Assembly: GCA_905221615.1 (NCBI GenBank)
Contig: CAJNDT010006017.1
Location: 214,001 to 278,000 of the forward strand
Reading direction: 5' to 3'
Source of the DNA: Symbiodinium sp. CCMP2592
Taxonomy: Eukaryota > Sar > Dinophyceae > Suessiales > Symbiodiniaceae
Length of the DNA stretch: 64,000 nucleotides
Shown here: piece after piece, positions 28,976 through 39,382 of the stretch
How the letters are laid out: each line of letters starts with the position of its first letter
Numbering within the stretch: position 1 is the stretch's first letter
Made by a program: the position numbers and the translations under genes
The notes under the pieces: generated by a model
Database searches by the model: none
What the model saw: the letters and a program-made list of their open reading frames with translations, nothing else
Told to the model about the DNA's origin: nothing

Positions 28976-30995
28976 GACAGCGCCGATTGTGAGTTGTGGG
29001 GCCTGGTCTGGGGCTTGTTCCGGGCTGTTCGGGGCTTGCCTTGGCCTCGTTGCGGGTGCCTCGTCCTGCTGGGTTCCCTTTTTCGGTTCCCGGTATGCCT
29101 CCAGCCATGGATACATCCGGGCACCCAGAGTGCCAACAAGATCCCAAGTGGGCAGCAGGTGGCGACGGAAGGCAAGCTTCCTCTGGGTCATGTCAGTAGT
29201 TCTTACTTTGGCATTGGTGCGCAGGTATCAGCCCAGCGGAGAGAGTGTCTGCAGCTTGTATCCTGACACTCCCTGCGCTCCCCTGCACTCAGCAGCTGAA
29301 CTGTGGAGACGAGGTTCTTGCAGGGCGGAAAATGGCAAGGATAACAGCACTTCAGGTGTGCCGCTGTCGCCTCTCCTGAGGACTTTTTCTGCTGATGTTT
29401 TCTGCAGGCTGAAGCTGCCTACTACGATTGCGCGAACCATGTACAAGCAGCGACAATAGCTTGATGTGCTGTCGGTACAAGCCGTTCGGGAAACAGGTCT
29501 CACCACAGACACCTGCACCAATCGCTTCGCCTACCCGAACAGGCTAGGATCTGGGTTGGCTCACCCGCGGGAAGGTTCTTTCGTACACTTGCGCTCAGGT
29601 CGGTTACAAGCTCACTGGATCTGGACACAATGGACTGAGGTGCAATCGGCTGGACCGGCGTAAAGGTTATAATTGCACTCAGGATGGCTGTCTGGAGTAC
29701 GGTCGTGCAAAACAGAGTGTGTCTGTGCCAGCCGCAACTGGGATAGAAGGCTATTCTGTTGGTGCATTTATGTTGCATCGTGTCTTTTGCCTGAGCCTCG
29801 CATGCCTGGTGGCTCCTCTTTGGGCAGAGGTGCCTCGCTCAACTTGTTTGGCTCTTGGTTTAATGATCCGGGCGTAACACTGCATACCTGGGCTCCGTTG
29901 CCGATGCACTCCTTCAGGTCGCCCATGGTGGAGGCTGTCCTCCCAAAGTGAGTGTGCTGATCCTTAAGCCGTCCATGGCACTTCCATTCCACTTGCACAG
30001 GTTTGAGGACACCCCGCCTGCTGCCTGTGACTCAGTCCTTGCACTGCAAACCTATGTGAGCTGCCACCGAGGTTTGAGGCTGCCTCGCCTGGTGTGTGCT
30101 CCTCAGCTGTCCACTGTGGCACGGTGCTCGTGCATCCTGTATTCTGGTCCAAGTTTGAGGCCGCCTCGCCTGCTGCCCAACTATTGTTTGCCGCCTGCCT
30201 CTCCTCTGTTGCGCCGCCAGCTCTGATGGCGTGCTATATCCAGCCATATGTGTTGTCTTCCAGGTTCGAGGCCACCTCGCCTGGATTTGATTATTGCGCA
30301 TTGTTGGAGACTTGGTTCGTGGCAGGTTATGTTGCCCAGCTTTGCCAGGAATGCACTCTTCCTCTGATTAGCTTTGTGGCTCAATCCTACAGCTGCCTCT
30401 GCCCCGACCTCTCCGGGTCTGTGCTTCGAGGGAAGGCGTGGACGTTCCGCACCGTCCCGTCAGTTCGTCTGTGGAAAGGGAGCTGGAAAAGATGTTTGCC
30501 ACCAGGATGAAGGGGAAGGTACCGAAGCACAGCTGCTTCGCGTGGACGTGGTGGCGGGGGGACGAGGCACAGCTGCTGCCAGTGCGAGAGCAGTGGCGGG
30601 AGATGCGTCGCAACCGTGGGGGCCACCGGCATCGCAGTGTGCCGCACAGGCCGTCCAAATGCTTTCGCCACAGACCCCTGAAGCCCCCGTGGTAGGCCGG
30701 TAGGCTACCTCGCGATCGGAGGTGTTCCGTGATTGGGAACCCAGTACACTGTCGTCATCATTGCCCATCGGGCTCCGACGCCCCAACCACCATGAGAGCT
30801 ACATTTGACCGTCGCGGGCTTGAGTGCTGATGTCTCTCTTCCGATGCAGGTGTGCGTTGGCTATCCTGGGCCCTGCTTGTGCAGCTATGTCGGTCCTGCG
30901 GGGCACCTTGCCCTTTTGCTCTGACGCCAGCCAGCTGATGATGAAAAGTGCTGTTCGGGCTGTCTGGGTTTTTCCCTTTCTCACCACCTCCTCCT
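28976..30995. other. No recognised gene; GC-rich unique-looking stretch
   Basis: Many short open frames on both strands, none with recognisable content or a convincing start. A four-unit repeat is described separately. A Gly/Lys-containing open frame at 30374-30703 is the longest plus-strand one here but shows no known motif. Confidence 0.4.
30000..30290. repeat. Four spaced copies of a GTTTGAGGCCGCCTCGCCTG block
   Basis: Copies begin at 30000, 30071, 30152 and 30262, spaced 71, 81 and 110 bp. Three are preceded by CAG, GAG or CAG and start GGTT, so they superficially look like splice donors in a row, but no coding signal supports exons. Confidence 0.6.
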
Positions 30996-31736
30996 CTCGT
31001 GAAGCGATGTCGTGCTCAAAAGTTTTCAGCGTATGATGGTTACGACACGGGTTGTGTAAGCTCTAGCCAGCAAGATATTCTTGGATTAAGTGTGCAACGG
31101 AAGCTGTGATTGCCGAGACAGAGTGAGTTTAGGGATTCAGGTCTACGCTGAATTAAGCAACAAAAAATATGGTGGCTTACGCTACGAATTTTCGGGCTTG
31201 CCGGCGTAGTGCTGAGATGTTGGGCATAGTCGAACATCAGGAAACGGTTTATGTAAGCTATGACCGATAAGGTGTTGTTATCTTACATGCGTGTGCGACG
31301 GAACCTTTGGTGGCCGCACTGTTCAAGTTTAGGGTTTAAGGTCTACGCGAAAAATAAGTAGGCAACTAAAGACATGGTGTCTGATGCTACATGATGTTCG
31401 GGCTTGGGTACTGATGGACGGTAGCTAGTCTAGCTTTGTGCTGAGTTGTTGAGCGTACTGGTACAAACTGAAACCCATCGGTGTCGCCCGGTGTCGCTGA
31501 TCTCAATAAGCTGCAAAGTGACAAGTATGATGGTCACGAAACGGTTTGTGTAAACTGTAACCGTTTGACACCGATATGCTATTGTATGTTAAGTGTGCAA
31601 TGTTATGTGTGCAAGGGACGGTTTCAAGTCTAAACTTAAGTAATCGACAGCAGACATGTTGGCTTACGCTACACGACTTTCGGGCTTGGAGACTGATGGA
31701 CGATAGCTCGTCTTGTTTGGTGATAGGATACTGCGT
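30996..31736. repeat. Satellite before family A copy 3
   Basis: Landmarks CTCAAAAGTTTTCAGCG (about 31015), AGCAACAAAAAATATGGTGG, TTTTCGGGCTTG and AACCCATCGGTGTCG in satellite order. Confidence 0.85.
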
Positions 31737-32045
31737 GTAGTTACATGCTCAAGATGTCGACATCGTCGTCGTTGTGGACATGGTGGTCGTGGCTGTTGAA
31801 CTTGCTGCCAATGAAAGTCTATTGCGACCGCCGCATGAGAAGAGGATAGCAAGTACTGTTAAACAGACGAATCAATGCCCTCCGTCAGGGAGAGGCCGAT
31901 GCCAACCAAGGGCTCGATCGCTGCTATAAGGCAGGTCCTATGTGGAAAGCGACTTGGGGCCGAAGGGCCATGTAGGCGCTGCTCATCACAGAAGCTGCAG
32001 CTCGCCAAGGCCCAAGAGCAATGCCTGCCAGACTCTTAAGCGCCC
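31737..32045. repeat. Repeat family A, copy 3, truncated by E3
   Basis: Begins ACATGCTCAAGATGTCGACA, as in the other copies, and is cut at about 32045, where the E3 gag frame begins. It contains TGTTAAACAG at 31857-31866, the same ten bases that start the probable E3 3' LTR. Confidence 0.7.
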
Positions 32046-32071
32046 AGCTTAAACCTCCAAGACAAGAGTGA

Positions 32072-34427
32072 TCCTCAGCAGCTTCAGGAAGCCAAAGAGA
32101 AGCAGGACTTACACAGGCGGTTCAGGAAACACTCACTGCAGTGCAGGAACAGCAGAAAGCAGCACAAACAGCGTTAGCAGACGCCCACACAAACGCAGCA
32201 ACAACACTTGAGGAGATAGGAGCATCGTTGGAGAAAGCAGTAAAGGAACAAAGAAAGCCTGGAGAAGTGGAGTTGCACAAGTTGATTAAAAGCCCTGAAG
32301 CATTTCCCCCAGGAACATGGCAAGAAGAGAAGAGTGGCTGGACAGAGTTCAGGAACAGGATGCGGATCTGGCTTGGAGCAGTGGATTCCAATATATGAAA
32401 CGAGCTTGAAGGATGACAAGATGATAAAGATGAGTGAGATGTCTGGAGAAGCAAAGGAAGCTAGCCGCCGCCTGTACAGTGTTCTCAGTGTTCTCTGTTC
32501 ATACACCAAAGGAAGGCCTTACCGTGTTGTAAAGCACGTAGGAGAGGAAAACGGTATGGAAGCCTACCGTATGTTGATGAAGGAATATCAGCCAACGAAC
32601 CGTGCAAGATCGTTGGAACTGTTTCACAACATCCTCAACTACAGGTTTGCTCAAAACAAAGGAATTGCTGAGAACATCCTCGAATATGAGGAACATATAG
32701 AGAAGTACGAGAAGGCGACAGGAGAAAAGGTACAAGAGAACTTGAAAGTGTCTACCCTTATTCAAGGTATGAAACCTGATGTCAAAAGGCACCTGTTGCT
32801 CAACCTTGATGAGAAAACCCAGTACACAGCTCTTCGTCAGTACTTTGTGAACTGCGAGTCAACAGAACGTTGGACGAACTCTTTGTCAGCTCAGCAAGGA
32901 ACACCTCACCGAACCACTACAGACTTGATTGACAAAGGTGACGATCATGGTGGTCTTGCAGCAATGGACATCAACCAAGCATGGTACAAAGGTAGGAAAG
33001 GATATGGCAAAGGCTATGTGCACCACAGAGGTAAAGGCAAAGGAAAAGGCAAGAAAGGTGGAAAGGATTTCGGAAAAGGTTTCGGCTTTGACGGTAGAGT
33101 CAAAGGTAAAGGAAAAGGTTTTGGAGGTTTTGGCAAAGGCAGAGGTCGAGGCAATTGGAAAGGTCGAGGTCGAGGTTTCAGAGGTTCCAAAGGAAAAGGA
33201 AAAGGTAGAGGAAGAGGATTCTTCAGGTCTAAAGGAAAAGGTAAAGGAAAAGCACAAGCAGCTACAGGAGTTTGTCACTACTGTCACAAGTACGGACACT
33301 TTGAAGCACAGTCTAGACAGAAGCAGCGTGACATGGGATATCAAGCTAGGAACGTAGACCTGGAAAGCCAAAGCGAACAAGCGAGCATCACTACTGCTAA
33401 CTCTACTCAAGCCCCGTCTTCAGCGAACAAGACCTCAACAAGCCAAAGCCAAGCAAGCCAAGGAGCACAAAGACCAGTGATTAGGATGGTCTCCATGTAT
33501 CACATGGGAGACGAGCCCACAAGCTTTCCGGAGGAATTCGAGTTGAGTGAAAATTCAGAGGAACTTGAGATTGAATACTTCGGAAGAGTCTTGCGGGTTG
33601 TTGGTGAAGAAGTTCAGGAAGAGAGGAGTGAGACAGAAGAGGTTTGGATTGGTGATGAAGATGATGAGTTTCAGGACTGTGATGAGGTGAGTGATGATGC
33701 ATGGTGGCAATGGCACGTAGGAGGAACCCCAGTAGGAACTCAAGATCGTGGATACTACTATGAGTGCCCTAATGGTTGTCATGAGACACCAAGGCGTCCG
33801 AACATGCAGGAATGTGAATTTGGATGTCACCATCCTCCCAAGAGGAACCGAGTTGAAAGAACAGTACCTCCAAGAACAAGCACCAGGTTTGTGCGCGCGG
33901 CAAGACGATCAGGAACTCGCGAAGTTGAAGTTGTGCTGGATTCAGGAGCCGACATTTCGTTGGCACCTATGTGGATGAAGAAGTACGGAAGGAGAGCACC
34001 CAACACTACCAAGGTGGTTTTGCGAGACGCACAAGGAACACGGATCAAAGTTTCAGAGCAAAGGATCATTGAGGTTGAGTTTCAGGATGTTCAAGGAAAC
34101 ATTGTGAAGGTTGAAGAAGTGTTCTTGATTTCATCGATTGTGCACCCTCTTTTGGCAGTAGGTAAGCTGTTGAAGAAAGGTTGGGAGTTCAGAGATGGAA
34201 CAACTACAGGCACTTTCCTCACAGAAGGAACAACCAAGATTGCAGTTGACTACAACAACAACTCACTTACAACAAAAGCCTTTGTGAGAGCAGTCAACTG
34301 GGAAGCAGAAGCAAAGCCTATTCCCATCCACTTGTGTGAGAACCTGAAGGAACTCATTGAGGAGCAGCGTGTTGGTTGGACCAACTGGAGAGACCCTTAC
34401 CAGGTCCACTACAGTTTAGGAACTTAG
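32072..34427 (+). pseudogene. gag: gag-protease of E3, one frameshift
   Basis: Frame 2 opens after a TGA at 32069 without an ATG: coiled-coil TLTAVQEQQKAAQTAL, then GWTEFRNRMRIWL. Near 32385 it passes to frame 0, which runs to 34427. That frame has the capsid block EAYRMLMKEYQPTNRARSLE, a long Gly/Lys/Phe-rich stretch, and a knuckle starting CHYCHKYGHF. The fourth zinc ligand is Ser (33312-33314) instead of Cys, so this knuckle is probably weakened. An acidic region follows, then protease VLDSGADIS with Asp at 33939-33941 and VGKLLKKGW at its end. Apart from the shift and the ligand change, the parts are well preserved. Confidence 0.85.
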
Positions 34428-35073
34428 AGCAAGTTGACACCTACCTGATGTTTCCACCAGGAAAGTTTGCTTACAGAGCAATACTCATTGAGGACGATGA
34501 CCAGTGGTATCTGTTGCACCATAGTGTTATGTTCGAGGAACTTGAGGAACCATTCGGAACAATCTTTGATGGCAGTAAAGAGTACCGAACATTGACGCTA
34601 GTTTCTCTCAAAGAGTTTCCACTGAACCTCATAGGTACACCCAAGGAGGACAGTGATAGGCGGATGTTTGAAGATTACACTGAGGATACGTGGTCTATCA
34701 GCATGGATGGCAAGGAACTCATTAGGTACCACAATTCCCTTAGCAAGACTCTGTTCAATCCTCGAGATACCAACGACATCCCAGTGGATATCACGAACTT
34801 AAAGCCTACCAGGTACACCCAAGGTGAAGAACCGATCAACAAGGATTTCTTTGAGGATGATAAGTTTTGGACTTAGGATGACCCAGAACCACTAGGAGGT
34901 TTGTCTTGGACAGGACATAGTAGATTTGAACTCATTGAGCCAGTGAACCCCAAGGCCAGGAAACCAAAACAGAAGGTTCATCAACTGGACACAATCCCTG
35001 AGCAAGAAGAAGAACAGGAAGAGACCTCAGAGGCCCAAGCACCAGAGCACCGACGTGAACTTGCAGGAGAACT
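34376..35073 (+). pseudogene. Post-protease linker of E3
   Basis: Frame 2 picks up at about 34420 (EQVDTYLMFPPGKFAYRA) and reads on through a TAG at 34874-34876 into LSWTGHSRFELIEP and an acidic Gln/Glu stretch to about 35070. A comparable linker (FVLNDGTPARFDWY) lies in E2. No enzyme motif is seen. Confidence 0.7.
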
Positions 35074-35730
35074 GTCATTACATTCAATGGTCATGAGTAC
35101 AACCAACAGAACAGTCTCAAGACCCTCAGAGAACTTTGCAAGGAAGTTGGAGTTTCAATTTTTGGTTCTAAGCAAGAGATCCTCAGAAGGCTCAGTAGAT
35201 CGATTATGGAAGCAGAAAGGCACATGGAGCTCAGCACAGCTCAGAAGAACTACAAGGAATACGTAGAGGCAGAACCCTTGAAGATACAAAAGCAGCCTAA
35301 ACCGGAAGAAGTTGCAGTGCACAACCTTACACACTTGCCTTATGCATCGTGGTGTCCTACATGTGTAGCATGCAAAGGAAAGGAGTCTCCACATCCTCGC
35401 GAGAACCTTGAGAAGGAAAGATCTTCGAGACCTACTTTCTGTATGGACTTCTGTTTCACAGGAGCCAGTCATGATGAGGCACCAGCGGCAGTAAGTCTTG
35501 TGTGTGTTGATTCTTGGAGTAGGAACATGATCTGTATCCCTACAGCATCTAAAGGAAAAGATCTTGTGGAACACCTTTGCGAAGGAGTCACATACTTGAG
35601 CACTCAATTGCAGTACGGAACAATCAACTTGAAGGCTGACAACGAAGGAACAATGATGAAGCTGAAGCAGGTAATTCAGAAGCAACGCGCGGCGTTAGGT
35701 CTAGGAACAGTCTTGCAGGACGCCATCAGT
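35074..35730 (+). CDS. pol: SAP-like motif and integrase core part 1 of E3
   Basis: Frame 1 carries VITFNGHEYNQQ, then the SAP-like motif at 35104-35205 (SLKTLRELCKEVG, FGSKQEILRRL). After about 35 residues comes the integrase zinc site NLTHLPYASWCPTCVAC (about 35321-35371). The core supplies Asp at CMDFCFTG (about 35446) and LKADNEGT (about 35638). The frame is lost at 35720-35735, just before the Glu. The first start in frame that matters is unclear, since this is polyprotein. Confidence 0.85.
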
Positions 35731-36937
35731 GGCCAACGGCATGGCAGAGAGAGCAATACAAACCATTAGGCGACAAGGAACAACCTTGATTAGGCACCTG
35801 GAACACAGAACAGGAACATACATTGCTCATACCCATCCAATCTTCAGTTGGGCTTTCAGGCGCTCGGCATGGACCTTGAATAGGTACCATCGCCACACAG
35901 GAACAGGAATGACGCCCTACGAGTGGATCGCCGGGTGCCCTTACGACGGCCAGCTTGCCGAATTTGGCGAATCACTTTTGGTTTTGGCCAATCGTTCAGG
36001 AACAAGAGGCAATAGGAAAGGCGACCCTATTTGGCTGAGAGGAGTGTTCTTAGGAAAAACAGACAACAACCTCTTCATTACATGGCACATGGACGGCATC
36101 AAGACAAGCCTTAGCGCAAAGCGCTGTACAGAACATTTCGATGTTAAAGGATTAAGTAGTGTAGGAATACACGCATGGGAAGTGAAGCACACCACACTCA
36201 CTACAAGGAACATTCCCAGGAAGAACATCCCAGGACCGATCGCAGAGGCACCACCTGTCACGGATGGAGCCGGAACTCAGGAACAGTCTGGACAGGACCC
36301 GGCACCTTCGGCACCTTCAGGACCGATTGCCATCCAAGGCGGGGACTCTGCAACAAAGTCAGGACCTACTAGGTCAACGTACTTAGAGAACAGAGCCAAG
36401 CAAGCACAGAGCAAAAGGAAAGCAGAAGAAGAACTTGAGCAAGAGTACTCTGAAGGGAACCAGGACGAAGCAGCGTCAGACCCAACGTCTTCCAGCACCA
36501 GCAACAAGGACATGGACGAAGCATCGGAACCAGAACTCATTCCGGACAGTGCAATGGCCAGTGAGCTTCTTTCAGCTAGAGGACCAGCACCTTTAAGGAA
36601 ACTTGAATTTGAAGATGTAGGAACAGGTTCCAAGATGCCAAAGATTGATTCTCCTAAGAAAAGGTACTCTCCGTTCAACGTAGGAAGAGTGAACGACGAA
36701 GAACTACCTGAAGCCGAACCAGGTACAGAGGACATTTTCTGGGAAGACTCATACTCAGATATTGGTGATTCTGATGAGGAGCAAGATCTCTTCAAGAGTG
36801 AAGACTCAGGACCTCCAGAAGTTTCGGAGACCCAGTTGCAGGAACTGGACCGTGAGGCAATGCTCATGGAGATCAACAGACTCACAGACATGAAGGCAGT
36901 GGCAAGGAAACCCTTGCAGGAACTTGAGAGAGAAGAG

Positions 36938-36988
<51 letters not shown>

Positions 36989-38419
36989 GAGGGTGGAGAT
37001 GGAGGAGAGAGGAGAGGAGAGAGAAGAGCGAGAGAGAGCGAGAGAGGCGAGAGAGAGAGAGAGCGAGAGAGAAGAAGAAGAAGAAGAAGAAGAAGAACGA
37101 AGCAGGAAGAAGAAGAAGAGAAAGAAGAAGAAGAAGAAGAAGAAGGCAGAAGAAGACGAAGAAAAGGAAGAAGAAGAAGCAGAGAAGAAGGACGAGAAGA
37201 AGAAGAAGAAGGAAGAAGAAGAAGAAGAAGAAGAAGAAGAAAGGAAGAAAGAAGAAGACAGAGAAAGGAAGAAGGACGAAGAGAAGAAAGAAGGAAGAAG
37301 AAAGAAAGAAAGAGACGCAGACAAGAGAAGACGAAGACGACGACGAAGAGAGAAGAAGAAGAAGAAGAAGAAGAAGAAGAAGAAGAAGAAGAAGAAGAAG
37401 AAGAAGAAGAAGAAGAAGAAGAAGAAGAAGAAGAAGAAGAAGAAGAAGAAAACAACCAAGGAACAAAGTGGCTCACAACGAAATTCGTTTTCGACTGGAG
37501 ATTCAGGAACGGCCGATGGATGCGCAGAGCGCGACTAGTTGCATTTCGCGGTGTAGAAGTTAGGAACGATACCTTTAGCCCAGCTACGAGTGCATCGTTG
37601 GTGAGACTGATTCCCATCTTGGGATTACAACAGGAGCATGCCCTGTACTCGATAGATGTCAAGGACGCTTTCTTACAGGTACCGCAGAAAACTCATTGCG
37701 CGTGTCAACTCCCAAAGGAATATGTAGATCTGTTTGGTGACCAGGACCCTAGTTGCAGGAACGACGGTTTGTTACTGCTTAGAGTGCTGCCAGGACAGCG
37801 AGATGCAGCACTACTTTGGAGTGACCATTTTGCAGGAACCCTCAAAGAGCAGAACTTTGATAGGTGCATTGCGCGCCCTACTTTGTTTCGTGACGACAGG
37901 AACAGCATACTTATTGTGCATGTGGACGACATCCAAGCAGCAGGGAAAACCAGAAGCCTAGAGCCCAAGCTAGCAAAGCTAGGAGAAACCTACGAACTCA
38001 AGGTTGAAGGCCCCTTCTTGACAGAGCAAGAACTTGAGGTAGGAGAGTCACATCAAACCATCAGATTCCTCAAAAGCAAATTCAGCTATCACAATCATGA
38101 GCTTCACATTACGAGTGACCCGAAGTATCTTGTGAAACTCAAGGAAGAACTGAAGTTGACCAGCAAAGCCTCGAAGCCAACTCCTTGTACCCAAGAGTCT
38201 CAGGAAGTCGATAAAACCCAAACCTTAGACCAGGAACAAGCGGCATCATTCAGGAATTGCGTTGGCATACTCTTGTATGTCAGTCAAGATCGCCCTGATG
38301 TACAATTTGCCGTGAGAGGTTTAGCCTCCAAGATGTCGGAACCAACACATGGTTCTTGGAAGCACCTAGTTCACCCAGTGCAGTACATGGCGAGAACTGA
38401 AGGATATCACCTGGTATAG
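35729..38419 (+). CDS. pol: Integrase part 2, GA-expanded linker and RT of E3
   Basis: Frame 2 opens with ANGMAERAIQTIRRQG, holding the catalytic Glu of integrase. It continues SWAFRRSAWTLNRYHRH and the C-terminal strand block WLRGVFLGKTDNN. A Ser/Glu-rich linker runs into an in-frame GA-rich tract (36931-37450) coding about 170 Arg/Glu/Lys. The RT starts at KWLTTKFVFDWRFR (about 37470), with FSPATSASLVRLIP, SIDVKDAFLQVPQ, LRVLPGQRDAALLW and the active-site box IVHVDDIQAAG (about 37915). RRARLVAFRGVEVRND replaces the usual RRARLVAREFRW, so that finger region is probably damaged. A TAG at 38417 separates it from RNase H in the same frame. Confidence 0.9.
36931..37450. repeat. GA/GAA/AGA purine tract, about 520 bp
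   Basis: Starts as (GA)n at 36933-36985, changes to mixed GA/GAG, and ends as about 36 nearly perfect GAA/AGA triplets (37350-37450). There is no pyrimidine for long runs. All three plus frames are open through most of it, so open frames there on either strand have no evidential value. Such purine strands can form triplex DNA. Confidence 0.97.
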
Positions 38420-39361
38420 GGGACAACACCAAGAGGACTCAGCAATCTCCATGAAACAGTCAGGAGTGGCAGCTACGACTTTACAGGAACACAGCCCAAG
38501 GAACACCATCTTTTGGAAGTCTTCAGTGATTCAGATTGGGCAGGCAAGAAGGACACTAGAAGGTCAACGTCTTCAGGAATTGGTTGTTTTGACGGTCAGT
38601 GTATCTACTCCTTTTCTAGGAACCAGAAGTCTGTCAGCTTGAGCAGTGGAGAAGCAGAGTACTACGCAGGAGCTAGTGCAGCTAGCGACAGTATCTTACA
38701 CAAGGAAGCAGTTGAATTCTTGACTAGGCAACAGTGCAAGGTACATCTCTACATGGACTCTTCGGCAGCTAGAGGTATCATTACCAGGCAAGGTGTAGGA
38801 AGAGTCAAGCACTTACAGATTAGGACCTTGTTTCTCCAAGACCTCCACAAGCAAAGAACAATCAGCGTTCACCCTGTAGGAACCAAGGAGAACACAGCAG
38901 ATATAGGAACCAAGCCTCTTTCAGCGAAGCGTATCAAACTGTTGTTGCACTGGTTAGGTTTTCAGACCGGTGAGAACGAAGCAGTAGGTAAAGAAGAACT
39001 CAAGGAACACAAGGCCCAGGCACAAGCCAAAGCAGCGGTTAGGATGATCAAGAGCCAAGGAACTTTGTCTTTTGTAGCTTTGTTGTTCGCGGTAATTTCA
39101 GTGACTTCGGAGAGTCTTCAGTTTCAGAGTTGCAAGGAACAGTATCTTGAGAGTTTTGGTTTTCAGGAAGAGTTTCAGGAGCAGGTTTTCTGTTGTGCAA
39201 GTGCATGTGAGCAGGACGTCATGTGCAGTGACATGAGTGCATGCGAGCTAGCAACACGTTGTGTAGGAAGTGCAGAAGCGCATGAAACGTCATGTTGTGA
39301 GATGCTTTCGCAGCTTAAGGAACTCTGCGGAAACCTCGCAGAGAGGTCAGGAATAGTGTAG
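38420..39361 (+). CDS. pol: RNase H with membrane and Cys-rich tail of E3
   Basis: Continues the RT frame after the TAG at 38417: VFSDSDWAGKKDTRR, LSSGEAEYYAGAS, DSSAARGIITRQGVGR and KENTADIGTKPLS give a complete RNase H. After LLLHWLGFQTGEN there are about 130 further residues: a basic helix, a hydrophobic stretch LSFVALLFAVISVTS (about 39068-39112), then a domain with at least ten Cys (CCASACEQDVMCSDMSAC and later CCEML). A hydrophobic segment followed by a Cys-rich part looks like a membrane-anchored ectodomain, but there is no homology I know. The stop lies 22 bases before ORF3. Confidence 0.88.
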   Translation, partial: GTTPRGLSNLHETVRSGSYDFTGTQPKEHHLLEVFSDSDWAGKKDTRRSTSSGIGCFDGQCIYSFSRNQKSVSLSSGEAEYYAGASAASDSILHKEAVEFLTRQQCKVHLYMDSSAARGIITRQGVGRVKHLQIRTLFLQDLHKQRTISVHPVGTKENTADIGTKPLSAKRIKLLLHWLGFQTGENEAVGKEELKEHKAQAQAKAAVRMIKSQGTLSFVALLFAVISVTSESLQFQSCKEQYLESFGFQEEFQEQVFCCASACEQDVMCSDMSACELATRCVGSAEAHETSCCEMLSQLKELCGNLAERSGIV

Positions 39362-39382
39362 CAGACAGGAACCGCGCAAGCC

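Noticed and set aside
30000-30290. Row of exons with CAG/GT borders
   Set aside because: Only the repeated block is similar; no open frame is shared between the putative exons.
36806-37662. Long minus-strand and alternative plus-strand open frames of 190-460 codons over the GA tract
   Set aside because: They are open only because a purine tract contains no stop codons on either strand. The pol frame accounts for the region.
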